From Mycoplasmopsis columboralis (GTDB lineage Bacteria; Bacillota_I; Bacilli_A; Mycoplasmatales; Metamycoplasmataceae): a DNA stretch of 64,000 nt. The position numbers and the translations under genes were made by a program. The notes beneath the pieces are model-generated. The model was not told the origin of the DNA. It was given only the letters and a program-made list of their open reading frames with translations, and did not search any database. The stretch spans positions 682,001-746,000 of the forward strand of contig NZ_LR215039.1 in assembly GCF_900660675.1 (NCBI RefSeq), given 5' to 3'. Every line of letters starts with the position of its first letter. Positions within the stretch are counted from its first letter, which is position 1. Positions 22,301-35,542 of this stretch are shown one piece after another.

Positions 22301-24989
22301 TTTCTATTTCTTTAGCTCTTTGTATTAAAAATTCTTTTTCGTTTTCATAAGCGATTAAGTTGGGAATATTTGAACCATCATTCATTGCTTCAATTAAAGA
22401 ATCAGCATTTTTAATTTCTTTATCAGCCAATTCAAAAGCGTTTTTAGTTAATCTTGAGGTATATTCCTGATCGGTGTATTGAGATACCACATTTCTGAGT
22501 TGTGCTTTCTCTTTTTCAAGATCGAACATTGTTTGAACGATGCTTGTAACACGATCTATTTTATTAGCTAAAGCATCAATTTCATCATCATCTAAGAATG
22601 AATTTGCTCTATTTTTCATATCTTCATATTGTTTTAATAGTGCTTGAGCTCCCGGAGAAGATTTATCATCACCATAAGTAGAATCGATTTGAGCTTTTAA
22701 CTTATTTAATCTTTCGTCCAAAATGGCTCTAACATTTGCATTCTTAGCTTCCTCAATTGCCTGTTCTAATTGTTTTTTAGCTTGCTCAACTTCTTCAGGA
22801 GTTGCATTAGGATTTTTGAATAAATCATTTAGTGAATTTCTTAAATTATCTATTTTATCAGTGTAAGGTTTTAAAGCGTTTGCATACGGACTAGCTTTAA
22901 GTTTATTTGAAAGTTCTTCACCTTCTTTATCTTTTTGACTAAGTTCAGCAAAAGCAGGACCTGTTTCGATCATTTTATTTAATTTAGCATTCAAATCAGC
23001 AATTTCATTAGCTATATTCTGATCTTGAGTTCCATTGTTTATTTGTTGTCTAAGTTCTGCTAATCTGTTTTTAATTGCATCATATGCAGCAATTCTATCC
23101 TTTTCATTTTTAGTAAAATCGGTCTCAGGATTATTATCGTCAAAAAGAGAATTTAAATACTTATCCGCTACTTTAGCAACGTTCTCGGCATCAGATTGAG
23201 CAATAGCATCTTTGGATGTTTTTAAACCAAAGTGATATTTTTTGATATGTTCAATCAATTCTACAGAAGTAATAGGATTGAAGTCTTTAACAAAAATATT
23301 GCTATCTTTATTTAAGTTTTCTAAATAGGCAACTGTAGCATCATTGTTTGGATACTTTGCGTCTTTTAGAAGTTCGATTTGATTGTTGGCTTGAATTACA
23401 AGATCTTTTAATTCATCTTTTAGAATAATTCTAAACTTTTCGTTTAATTTATTTGCAACAGCTGCAATATATGTCGAATTAGTATCAGTGATATAAGTTT
23501 TTGAGACTTCCGAATTGATTAGAGCAATTTGATTTTTAATATCTTCATTTGTATAAGGAGAATTAATTAAAAATAATGATTGTTCTTCGAGTAAGTTGAG
23601 CTGAGAATTATAAAACAATGCACTATTATATTCGTTAGTTGTGTATTGTTCTTTAACTTTTAGTTTATTTAAGAGTTCTTCATAAGATTTAGTAGAAGTT
23701 ATTAGTACTTCAAGATCGCTGTTTAATTGATTTCTTTTGCCTTGCGAAATAAGCTTTTCAAGTTGCATTTTGTCATATGTTTGTTGAAGATTTTGGTAAA
23801 GGTTATTGGCTAATTTTAAATTGTAGTATTTGTTAAATAAATCATTTTTAGCAACGATCAAATCAGTTTTATCGTTAATTACATTAGTTTTGTCAATAAG
23901 AGAAATCAAATCTGTTTTTTTACTTAGAAAAACATCTGAAAATTTATTGATGTAATCTTTTAAATTGATTACAACTTCTTTTAATTGAGAAATACTTTTT
24001 TGCTTATCTGCAAGTAATTGGTAAAAATTCAAAACAGAGTTTGATAAGTTTTCAATGTCTGTTTTTGAAGAAGTTTGTGTTTGGTCTATTTTGTATTTAT
24101 TTAAAAATTTATCAATTTCATCTTTAGTTCTGCTATCAGTGTCTGCAGAATTATAAATTTTGTCGATTTCTTGTAAATATTCATTACTTTGATTTACCAA
24201 ATTTTGAGAAGAATCTCATTGAGATTTTAGATTTTTGTCTTTTAGTTGTAGCTTTTGATCAGCAATTTGAACTTCGTTTAATCTAAATTTTAAATTAATG
24301 ATTTTTGAATACACTGAGCTCATTGACTCTTCTAATGAGTCTTTAAACCCTTGGTATTCATATACGTTCATATTTTGAGCTGATTGTTTAAGAGAATCAA
24401 TATAAATGTTTAATTTTTGATTTTGATCAGCAACCTTTTTAGTTATTTCGTCTGCAAAATGTTCTAAAGAAGCAATTTTGTCTTCTTTGGAGCTATTTAC
24501 ATTTTCCAGGAATTGATCTAGTGATATTTTTCTTATTTCTCTTAATTGTTCGTTAAGATCCAACTCTCTAACTCTTTCTTGCTGGTTGTCAAGAATCAAT
24601 TTTCAAAATTTAGGAACATTTTGTTCTTTTTCAAAGTTTGATTTTTGATCGTTTGTAATATAAAAATTAAATATTTTTTGCTGGGTAAGGTCGATTATTT
24701 CAAGTTTAGAATCAAGTGTTATTTCTGGATTGTTTCAAGCTTGTTTTGCTTTTTGAACTTCTTCTCTAATTTCTTGAATTTGTTCCTTAGAAACTTCGTA
24801 ATATGGAGAATAGAATCTGAAAAGATCCTCACTTTTAAGCAAGTTATTATAAACAGTTTCAACTTTTCTCTGCTCTTTACTATGAATAGCAAACAATGTA
24901 ACTGCTAATCCTATATTTACAGGTAAAACAATGGCAGCACTAATTGCTAACCCTTTTTTTACGTATTTTGTGTTAATCTTGGCTCTCAT
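16374..24989 (-). CDS. Giant membrane-anchored coiled-coil protein, downstream paralog
   Basis: One uninterrupted frame of 2871 residues. I checked the spans between the TGA codons and found no TAA or TAG. N-terminus MRAKINTKYVKKGLAISAAI and a hydrophobic span to about residue 36 form a signal anchor without a lipobox. Residues about 40-2270 are rich in Lys/Glu/Asn/Gln/Leu with heptad-like spacing (long coiled coil). Residues about 2270-2871 differ: Trp, Tyr, Gly and Asn-rich, probably a folded beta domain, containing NVDEAGW and ending FKIRKDS. I saw no cysteine in the stretches read. It follows its paralog by 12 bases, with an AAGGAGAA site. No family is recognised; a surface adhesin or gliding/cytoskeletal protein is possible. 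Confidence 0.9.
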
Positions 24990-25001
24990 ATTTTCTCCTT
25001 A

Positions 25002-28000
25002 TTAGTGTAATTTGAATCTAATGTCAAATTTACCGTTTTCTCCAATTGCATCATAGAAGTCTTGATATCCAACTCCACCTTTTTCTTTAAGTCCGTCACT
25101 TTCAACGTTTGGATCTTTTCCTCACAATTTACTTCCTCCGGCAATTCCTTCAAAAGTTAAAGCAAACAAGTCACGATATTTAATTTTATTAATTACATAT
25201 TTAGCAAGTTCATCAGAAGTTCTTGATTTACCTGGTTGATTTCTATATGTTAAAACATGTCTGAAAACATCATCATTTCCAAGTGAAATGTTTTGGGTGT
25301 TGTTTGTTCGATCTTTATCAAATCTATTTACTATCTCTCAAAATACAACCAATACTGAATCTCTGCCATCCTTTGTAACTGGTATAGCAATTACAAGTGG
25401 AAGTCCTAAAAAGTTTTTGTTTCTATCTTTAGCTGCATTATATCTGTAGTAATAAAGTGAATCGTAGTTGAAATATCTTCTATCCCCATCTCCTAATTGA
25501 GCTCTTCTATATCTATCGGTGTTTTGATACTGAAGGCCACTATCGTTGGCAAGGTTTGGTGTTAATGCTTTTCAATAAATTTTATTTCCCACTTGGGTGT
25601 AACCTTTGTATGGGCCAGTGAGTTTAACTTTAACCCTAAATGAAGAGTTACTTTCTGTCTGAGTAGCGGCAATATCAGCACCTTGATCGTCATCATCAAT
25701 ATCTTTATCTACATTTTCTGTGAAGTAAGGAATTCCATGAGTTGTTCTGCCATTCTTTTGAACAGGACGCTCATTCATATCAAGAATTGAATATTTAACA
25801 AAAGCTCCAAAAAGGTTTACAGGCGCTTGCAGGTTATTTCATCCGGCTTCATCAGCAGTAAACAATGTACGCATTAATGTTTCGTTGTTTTGGATATTAT
25901 CTCTTTTAATGATAAAGTCATTTAAAGTTTTAAATGAAATTGATGAATTTTCATATCTAATTCCAAAATCAGGAACATTACTAAATGAAGATGAGTTTTG
26001 AGCAATTTCTGCAGGTTTTTTAAATTTGAAGTAATAACTTACATACACTTTTTTAACGGAAGGGTCAGCAGTAAGTTGCAATCTAGTGTATTTAGCTGCG
26101 TCATTGTTTGCTTCTTTAATCAAGAATACTTCGATGTTGTCAGTGTTGTATGTAGGGTTGGATGTTTTTAAAATGTTAAATTCATTAAACATCTCTTTTA
26201 AAGTTGAATTGTTAGCAGAATCATTAAAGAAACTGTTTAATTTTTTTGCTTTATATTGTTGACCTTCAATTGTTAAATCTTCTTCTGGAATCGAATTTCC
26301 TTCTATAAATTCAGAAAACTTTTCAGCAGAAACAGTGTCTTTAGGGCTAACTTTTGCGTAATTTGGAACACCGTTTTCTAATTTACCTAAATAATCATAA
26401 AAAATATCTGTATTGTTTTTATTTTCAAATCAATGAGCTAATGTATCAAGTTTTTCATACCCCTTAGTTAGTGCGATTAAAATATCAAAGGATGTCGAAT
26501 AACCCATAACTAATTGATTAATTGGATTTCAACCATCAACTGCTGGAGTTGAAACTTTTTGATATTCAAATTTAACTGAATTGAATCTATCTGAATTTTC
26601 TTGGAGTTCATTTGCTCTCATATAGGTTAAAAAGTTGTTCAAATCACCTCTTCCTTTAAAGGTAGAATTTCCATTTATATATTGATCAAAAATTGAACGT
26701 AAATTATTTGAATCTTCAGAAGTAGTTGCTGTTTTTTCTGCGTTTGTTGTAGCGTTGTTTCCGTAAGTTAAATTATTTAATGAAACTCTTGTTTTAGCAA
26801 GCGTAATTACAGCATTTTTATATTTTTCAAAATAAGCAGTTCTCTCTTGAGTTTTTTCTGTACTTAATGGTTGATCGTATCTAACTGTACGCTCGTTAAG
26901 GTAAGTTTTTAAATCATTGTTAATTGAATCTGCTTGTGTTGCATTTTGGACAAAAAGATCAATTTTACTTTGAATTTCTGTTGCTTTATTAATATATTGA
27001 AGCGCTTTAATGATATTTTGTCCTGAGAAATTAGTATCAAATTGCTCTTTTAATTTCTCATATTGTGCCTTTTCGACAAAAATATTAGGTACTGAAGTGG
27101 TTTCAATAGATGAACTAAACAATAAATCTAAATCAGTTGAAGCTAAATTCATTGATGAAATAGCTTCTTCAGCATTTTCTAATAGTCATGCTTTAAGTTG
27201 CTCATCATTGTTATTAAGTTCCGCTTTTTTATTGTAAGCTTCTTTAGCTTTGGTATAGATGGCATTAGAATCGTTTAAATTAACAATTTGTTCATATTTA
27301 TCTAACATTTGTTGGGTAAATGCAGAAGCTCTAAATAAAATCTCTTTATTTAAACCGTTTTCATTGTATGTTGTAAAGAAATCGTAATAAGGTTTAAATT
27401 TATCTTTTAACGATTCATAACGATTTCTTTCTCAATTGTAAATAGCAAGATATTGATCATTGTATTTATTATAGGCTGCTTTGATTTTTTGATTTGCAGT
27501 GACTATGTCAGTTGGAGAAGAAACAGATAAACCTTTTAACTCGTTAACCGCAACGTTTTCATAATCATTTAAAGCAGGACTGTTAGTAGCGATTGGGTAT
27601 TTACTATCAATGAATTTTTTAAGCAACAAGTCTTTTCTATAACGATCTTCAATTTCGTTATTTTTTGTAGATAAAAGTAAATCGATCAATCCATTTGTTC
27701 CGTTACTAATTTGAGAAATAAGCTCAAATTTTGCAGGTTCATCGTGGGTTTCTTTTTTAAGTTCTAAGATAGAAGAATCATATTTTTGTTGCAATTGAAC
27801 GTAATATTGTTTCATTTGACTTGTTTCATAATCTTCATTTCCATTTTTTGATGTATTGTATGAATCTAAATATTTTTTAGCAAGATCTGAAACATGTTGA
27901 AGTCTTAATGAATTTCTTAAAGCAATACGATATGAATCATTAGAAGAACCTTCTAAGTAAATTTGAAGTAAATTTTGGTATTCGTCTTTAGCTTCTAAGA

Positions 28001-30959
28001 AAGGACTTTCTTCTAGAAGTTTAAATGGCGTGTTTAAAATGGCTCTTAAAGGAGCTTTATTTACTTCAAGTAAGTAATTTGCGCTTGCTTGCTCTTCTGT
28101 TGGAATAGCTTCTAGTTCGATTGTTTTTTCTGCAACTTTAACAGCTAAATCAATTCTATACACGTATGCATCTAAGTAATAAATCGAAGAATCTAAAATT
28201 GATGAGTTTCTTTCCTCATAATAATAAGCTAATGCTTTATCAATTTCTTTTTGAAGCAATTCCCTAGATTTTACTACATTTTGATTAGTTTTTACTGCTT
28301 CTGATTTACCATCTAAATCAGTAAGTTTATCTTTTGCGATTTTAATTAAATCAGCAACTTCAACATATTTAGAAAATACAGAATCTACTAATCTAGCTTC
28401 TCTAACAGCATCATTCATTTGGGTTTTAGTTGTAGCATCTCTAATTTGGGTAGCTAGTTTGTGGAAGAATTCGTTTCCGACATTTGCTAATGATTGATAT
28501 TTCTCAGGAATTGAATTTTCTGAAGTTATTAATTCAAATTCAATTGTTTTAATTCCTTTTTCAGTAGTTGATTTAAGTAGTTCGTTAAGCTTTTGTTCTC
28601 TAAAAAGATGTAATTCTAATTTATTGATAAAAGCGCCTTCAAGATTTGGTTTTAATACATTTTCTAACTGCGAAAGTTGAGTGTCAACATTTGGCACACT
28701 ATTTAAAATTAAATCAGCTAAAGCTTTGGCATCAAAAGTAAATCCATATTCAGCGGTAGTATTATCTTTATATTGATAATTTAAATAATCACTTTTAGCA
28801 AGCACTTCTTTTTGTGAACTAATTCTTACTTTTTGTAAAGCAATTAAAGATTTGACAACCGGAATTAGTGAATCTACCTCAGAAATTTTAATTAAACTTT
28901 CTGGACTAGCATTTAGCTTTGCTTTAATTGAATCTATATAAGCATCTAAATTACTTTTTGCTTGTGCAGGAGTAATTGAAGAAGAGTTTCCTTGTGGATA
29001 ATCAATATCAGCTGAAAACTCTTTCAAGTTATTTCATTTTTCAAGAACTTTAGTAAATTCTTTGTAAATATTTATTACTTGTGTAATTTCGTCGATTTTA
29101 TTTGAAATTTCGGCAGGATCAATTTCTAAGTAATTATTAGTAATTGCGTCAGTGTAACCTTTAAGTTTATTCAATAAAGTAATTTGCCCTGACTCTAAAT
29201 TATTTGAATTGTTTGTTGTGTAGAAGTTTTGTCCTTCTTTAACTTTTCTAGCAAGACGAACAAGATCGTCTCTCTTGAATTTTCAATCACTTAATTTTTG
29301 ATCAAGTTCAGGAAGTTGGGCTTTATCGGTAACTTTAGTAACTTCATCACGCAATTTATCTAAATAAGTATTAACTTGTGTTAGTAAATTCGAATCAATA
29401 TTATTGTTATTTTGAAGTTGTTCATTAATTGAAGTTTTTTCTTTTTCAATCCGACCTATTAATTCATTTTTAGCATCTACAAGGGAAACATTGTCTAAAA
29501 AGACTCTGTATAAATTCCTTCTATATGTTGCAAGTTCGCTTGATTGGGTGTTTTTGAGTGTATCTTCTTGACCAGATTGCGCTTGTTTTAGTTCGCTTTT
29601 TAAAGCGCCAACCATATTATTAACAGAAATGACGTTATCTCTATCAAGAGATTTAGCTGCATTACTTGTGTTTAAATAGTTCAAAATAACATTTTCTTGA
29701 TCGACTAAAAGCCTTAAGTTAGTTAGCTTAACAATGTTAGTTCTAATAGCAGCAGTATTTTCAGGATCTGAAATAGAATTTGTATGCTCAGTTATTTTTT
29801 GAAGAAGTAATGTGTGTTTTGATCTAATGTCTTCTGAGATATTTTCTTCGGTGGAATCATTATTTAAACGATCACGATAGTTGTAATTGATAACTTCAGC
29901 AATTTTAACTTCTGTATTTTTGCGAGCTTTTTCGTAAAGATCTTTATATCAAGCTAGAGAAATTTGAGGAATTAAATCCAAAATATTTTGAGTTAAAGTA
30001 GGATATCTGCCATCTTCATTCATTAAATCTTTAATACGATCAAATTCTGAGAAAATTTTATCTAAATTTGGAGTTGCATCTAAAGATTCGTTTTTAGCAT
30101 CTTGATAATAACTTGTTCTAAGTTCTTCTAACTTAGATTTAGCATCATTGAATCGATCTTGAATATCTTGACGGTTTTGAGATTCTTTAGCTAAATATAC
30201 GCTCATTTGATCAATCACTAATGAAATATCATTTGATGAAGACCCAAAATCATTAATTAATTTTTCGTAATTTTGAATTTGTTTATCATAAGCAATAATT
30301 GCCTCATCAAAAATTGCATGTTTGCGATCTTCTTGTGTGTAAAGCTGTTTAACTTGAGCCAATACATCTTGAGCTCTAATTCTTAAATCAGTTTTAACTA
30401 ACTCATTGTTTAAATTTTTCAATTTTGTCGAAATTTCACTTCTCGTGTCATTAAAGTCAATTAAAGCAGATTCTACTTTTTCATAAATAACACCGTCTTG
30501 AGATGTTTTTGGACGACCTAAAATAGCAGTTTTTAAGTTTTCATATGCCGCAGAATTATTAATTTTATCAAGAGAATTAAGTTTTTTAGCAGCCTCGTTT
30601 AATTTATCGGCTAAGATAATTTGCTTTCTGATTTCAAATTCTAATTCGCTTATTTGTGCTTGTGTAGCTGAATCATCAGCTAATAATTCTTCTTTTCTTC
30701 TTACTAAATCATTAATTGAATTGTTAATTTCAGAATAAGGAGATTCATTTGCATTATCACCTGTGTATAAATTTGTTTGTAACTGTGCTGTAGTTTTCTT
30801 TAAGAAAGCTTTTTCAATTTCAAGAGATAACGCATCTCTTTGAGCATAAACTTGTTTAACTCTGTTAAGATAGTCTTCTTTGTCTGTGATTCCGTTTTGA
30901 TTTATATTATCTAAAAAAGCAAAAGTAACATCATTTAATGCTGATGATTTATCATATTC
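25002..30959 (-). pseudogene. C-terminal two thirds of the upstream giant paralog, cut off by an in-frame TAA
   Basis: The frame of the upstream paralog continues for 1985 codons after the TAA at 30960-30962, with no further TAA or TAG found. The first 179 codons after the stop contain no ATG, GTG or TTG; the first candidate is TTG at 30422, without a good ribosome-binding site. It carries the rest of the coiled coil and a C-terminal domain (from about 26330) homologous to that of the downstream gene: EKFSEF, a FKTLNDFI segment and ADEAGW occur in the same order as EKFSEF, FNTLDRI and VDEAGW there. It ends DIRFKLH. If the stop is real this part is probably silent; a base-call error would restore a 2827-residue protein. 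Confidence 0.75.
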
Positions 30960-33485
30960 TTATTGTGGTTTAAATGCACCATAATCATTATTTTTGGTTC
31001 CTTGAACAAGAGAATAAAGTGAATTATTTGCGATTTCTAATTCTCTTGCACTTTCAACGACTTCAATAATTTTTTTAAGATCTTCTTTTATTTGAAGTCT
31101 TTCTTCTTCAGGAGTGTTTTTATCTAAAACTCTTTGTTGATATTCTTTAATCTTGTCAAGAAATTTTTGTTGAGTTGGTGTAGGTTGATCTCCTATCATA
31201 TCAGGAGCAAATGTATTATTTACTTTTTCATATGCTTCATCGAAACCGTCTCTAGCTTGTCATTTAATTCTTTCATCCAAGTACTCTTGGGCATTAGCAT
31301 CTAACTCTTCAGCTAGTTCTTCAGAACCGATTGCATTACGTGGATCTTCAAGCATTTTTTCAGCACTTTTTTGAGCTTCTTTTATTTTGTTGAAATATTT
31401 TTCAAGAGCCGCTTGTTCATCTTTATTGCCTTTGGATTTATCAATAGCTTCTTGTGCTCGTTTTGAAGCATCTTCAACTGCTTTGAATTTAGGAGCGTTA
31501 TCAGCTATTTTCACCATATCGTCTTTAAGTTGGTTAATCTTAGCTTGCTTTTGTTCAAAAGTTAGATTAGGATCTAACGCTGCTGATTTAGCATCGACTT
31601 TAGCCTGATCTAGTTTTTGAAGCAATTTTTGAGCTGTTGGAGAATTTTGAGCAGCCTCTTCTCCTCCGAAAAGTTCGATGATTCTTTGTCTTTGTTTGTC
31701 GAATTCATCATTAGCATCGTTAACATTTTTATCAAGTGCTACATTATTTATTTGGCTTCTGTATTGTTCAATTAAAGTTATTAATTCTTCTCTTGTAGCA
31801 GTTGAATCTTCTGGGATTAGAGGGAGTGAAAAATCATTTAATTTTGTCAATTCATTTCTAGTGTCTTGAGTTATGTTTTCTAATGTTAAAGAATCTGAAG
31901 CGACAGTTACTCATTTTCTAAGTTCTAAACGGAGAATTTCTCTTGTTTTGTTTGAAAGATCATTGAGTTGCTCGTTTAAAATTGTTGGGTTAGTCTCGTT
32001 TTTAATCAATAGATCAATTTTATTTGAGATTTCACTCAATCTGTTTTTTTCGATATCAAAAGGATTTTGATATGCAAAACTTACTTGCTCATTTAATTTT
32101 GAAAGTGCATTTTTGAAAGTAACGTTTAAAACAACCGTATCAGTTAGTTTTGCATATTCTTTATTGATTTCCTTTAAAAAATCATCTATGTTATCAAATT
32201 GAGCATTTAAAATATCGTTTAAACGACTTCTAAATGAATTAGCAACATCTTCAGAAATATTATTTTTCGAAAACTCTTCGTTTATAAGAGTATTAAAATC
32301 ACTAATATTTTGATTGAGTATTCTAGTTGAAATAATAACTTTTTCAAGTTGGGTTTTTTTGTTTAATAACTGTTCAAGATTTTGATCTGTGAGATCGTTT
32401 ATTTTAGAAACTAAAGAATTAACAACGTTTTTAATTTGATTATTAAGTTTTAGTGAATTAATTTGTTGTAAAGCACCTTCAATATCTTTTTTTAATTCTT
32501 TTTCAGTTTTAGTTTCATCAACTATTCAGTTAATTTCCCGATTTAATAAATCATTTAAGTATGCAATTTCACTTGTCTTTGTGACTGATAATAGTGTTTC
32601 ATTGCTATTTGCTATATTTCTGTACTCTTCTATTCTTTGAAGAGCGATTGTTTTGTGTTCTGGAGAGATTTGTGATTTTTCAATTTCATCTTTTACTCTA
32701 AAAAGATTGTCCATAAATGATGTTCTAACGTTAGTGCTTTCAATTGCATTAGAACTGAGCTTATTAACAATTTTAGAAAAAATATCTTGATATTCTAAAA
32801 TTGCATCCCTTGAATAACTAGGAGAATTAAGTAATTTTAAAATTTGATCCACTGTTTGATAAACAGCACTTTTTTCAGAAAACGACGCAAAAGGAGAAAC
32901 CTCTTTTACAAGGTCCTCGTGAAAGTTTCAAATTTGTGTTTCAAGTGCTAGTGAGGTTGTGTTTTGTTGGTTGATTAGTTTATCTATGGTATCAAAGAAA
33001 GAATTCAGTATTTCTTCACGGTTTTTATTTGATAAAGAAAGTTGTGACTTAGTAGTTTCAAGTGCATTATTAGCAATTTCTTGATAATCACTTTCCTTTA
33101 CTAGTGCGATATAGTTATCTAAAGCTTTATTTAAATCTTCTTTAGTTGCTAATTTTATTTTCATTTTAGCCAATTCTAGCTTTAGTTTATTTCTTTGTTG
33201 TAACATTAAAGCAATACTTGAATTTTCATTTTCAAGCAATTGACTTGCATAGTTTGATTCTTGTTGAAGTAAAACTAAATCGTTCTTATTGTCACTTTGT
33301 TTGATATATTCGATAACTTCATTATTAATATTTTTTAACTCATTAAAAAAGTAAGTTTGTTTTCTTGGAGTTTTGTAATTAGTGTGAAGTGCTATTAAAA
33401 TTCCAATAGCACTTAAAGCTAACGCTCCAGAAGCAACAGATAAAATTGCTGTTGTCCTGAAAGTTTTTTTGCCTTTTTGTTTCAT
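30960..33485 (-). CDS. Giant membrane-anchored coiled-coil protein, upstream paralog, N-terminal 841 residues
   Basis: Starts MKQKGKKTFRTTAILSVASG, with a hydrophobic anchor (about residues 10-33) and no lipobox, behind an AAGGAGAA site. The rest is coiled-coil-like, rich in Lys, Glu, Asn, Gln and Leu, including repeated AEE/KLNQLK-type heptads around residues 545-760. It ends DYGAFKPQ at TAA 30960, whereas the same reading frame stays open for another 5.9 kb. As it stands the product would keep the anchor and coil but lack the C-terminal domain shared with the downstream paralog. Function unknown; a truncated surface protein. Confidence 0.8.
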
Positions 33486-33532
33486 GATTCTCCTTGTATG
33501 TAAAATAATTAAAAATTATAAAAATTTTATAC

Positions 33533-33541
33533 ATTATACCA
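33533..33541 (-). promoter_or_regulatory. Promoter of the giant-gene pair
   Basis: Extended -10 TGGTATAAT on the minus strand (TATAAT at 33533-33538), about 48 bases before the ATG. I see no promoter in the 12-base gap between the two giant genes, so both are probably read from here. Confidence 0.6.
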
Positions 33542-33588
33542 GATTTATGAAAATTTTATCTTACGATAAAAGTGCAAAAAAAGCAAAG

Positions 33589-33613
33589 AAAAAGCCCTAA
33601 ATTAGGGCTTTTT
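33589..33613 (-). terminator. Terminator of the tpiA operon
   Basis: AAAAAGCCCTAA and TTAGGGCTTTTT, a 12-base perfect inverted repeat. Confidence 0.88.
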
Positions 33614-33621
33614 CTTTAGAA

Positions 33622-34656
33622 CTAGCATTTGCATTCGGTGCAAGTGCATTTTTGACATTTACATGAACATTCCATAGCACAATTTTGTTCTGTAGAAGAT
33701 TCTTGTTTTGATGAACAAGTACCTGTTGCACAAGTGCTTTTTACTTCATCTTTTTTGTCTTTACAACAATTTGACATCATCATGTCTCCTTTGCTTTCGA
33801 AAAATGAATAGACATAAGAAACTAATTGATTTTTTAGCGCGCTGTCACTAATTTCTGAAGCTATTTTCAGAAGATTTGACGCTACATATAAATGTTCGTT
33901 TGAAAGATGAGAAAAGTCAACAATTTTGGCCGAAATTTTGTTTTGCAACATCTTTGCTTCACGGCATTTCTTCTGATTTTGACATAAAATTTGGACTTTT
34001 TCAACATTTTTGTTAATTATCTCCATTGCTTTTACGTCTTCATAATTATACAACTTAAGATCACTTTTTATTTTATCAATGTTAATTTTTTCTACACCTG
34101 TTAGTTGTTTGATAATTTTTTTGTCTTTAATAGAATCAGCAAGCAAAATCACACCACACATTTCTGCCACATATCCTGTTTTGTTTTTGTTTAGAGCTTT
34201 AATTATCTTGGAATCTTTTTTAGCCACTGATTTTAAATATGAAAAGAAATCAGTTTGTTGAATGTTTAATTCTTTTAAAACATTTGAAAGTGATACTGGA
34301 GATGAATTATCTTCGTAAATGTTATTTACAACTGTATTTGGAAAGTATTTTAAAAGTAATTCTCTTTCTAAGTTGGGATTAAAACCAATAAATTCAATAT
34401 TGTTGACTTTTTTATTGAGTTTTATTCCTGTAAGCGTTTTAATTGAATTAGTTAAATTTGCCGCTACTAAATTATCAATTTCATGTTGTTTTTTGTTTTT
34501 TAATACACTTGGACGAATTAATGTTGTTTTATAAATGAATTGTTGATTTTTTTCAAAACCAATAGTATACAAAAAAGGCAGTTTACCATAAAAACCGCTT
34601 AATTTGTAATCTTTAGTTTGAATAACTTCGAAATCAATGTATATCTTAGTGTTCAT
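33622..34656 (-). CDS. Uncharacterised protein with metallothionein-like Cys-rich tail
   Basis: 344 residues. The N-terminus contains YIDFEVIQ, which resembles the DxE exonuclease-type motif of DUF2779/RNase H-like proteins; this is only a weak hint, and the other motifs of that fold are not clear. The last 49 residues hold 12 cysteines, including CSCKCQKCTCTECKC at the extreme end, with CC and TCATGTC earlier. Such spacing is typical of soft-metal (Zn, Cu, Cd) binding. The body has only three cysteines. It follows tpiA by 2 bases, so they share an operon. Function unknown. Confidence 0.75.
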   Translation of the reverse strand: MNTKIYIDFEVIQTKDYKLSGFYGKLPFLYTIGFEKNQQFIYKTTLIRPSVLKNKKQHEIDNLVAANLTNSIKTLTGIKLNKKVNNIEFIGFNPNLERELLLKYFPNTVVNNIYEDNSSPVSLSNVLKELNIQQTDFFSYLKSVAKKDSKIIKALNKNKTGYVAEMCGVILLADSIKDKKIIKQLTGVEKINIDKIKSDLKLYNYEDVKAMEIINKNVEKVQILCQNQKKCREAKMLQNKISAKIVDFSHLSNEHLYVASNLLKIASEISDSALKNQLVSYVYSFFESKGDMMMSNCCKDKKDEVKSTCATGTCSSKQESSTEQNCAMECSCKCQKCTCTECKC

Positions 34657-34658
34657 TA

Positions 34659-35393
<735 letters not shown>

Positions 35394-35530
35394 ATTTCTC
35401 CTTTATTAGAATGAATTATCTTAATTATAATAAATTGACATAAATATAAATGTATTTATATTTGCATTAAGCAAATAAAATGAAATTGTTTTTTATAGCT
35501 TTGATTTTTAATGCGATCTTTAATAAAAGA

Positions 35531-35536
35531 TATAAT
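35531..35536 (+). promoter_or_regulatory. -10 element giving a near-leaderless transcript
   Basis: TATAAT ends 6 bases before the ATG at 35543, so transcription should start at or next to the start codon. This argues against the earlier in-frame ATG at 35480. Confidence 0.5.
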
Positions 35537-35542
35537 TTAATT

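Noticed and set aside
16374-33485. A CRISPR array or tandem DNA repeat within the giant genes
   Set aside because: The repetitiveness is at amino-acid level (heptads); no regularly spaced identical DNA units were seen.
35480-35542. Upstream start giving a signal-peptide-like N-terminus MKLFFIALIFNAIFN
   Set aside because: A TATAAT promoter box at 35531-35536 overlaps this segment and it lacks a ribosome-binding site; the protein otherwise looks cytosolic.
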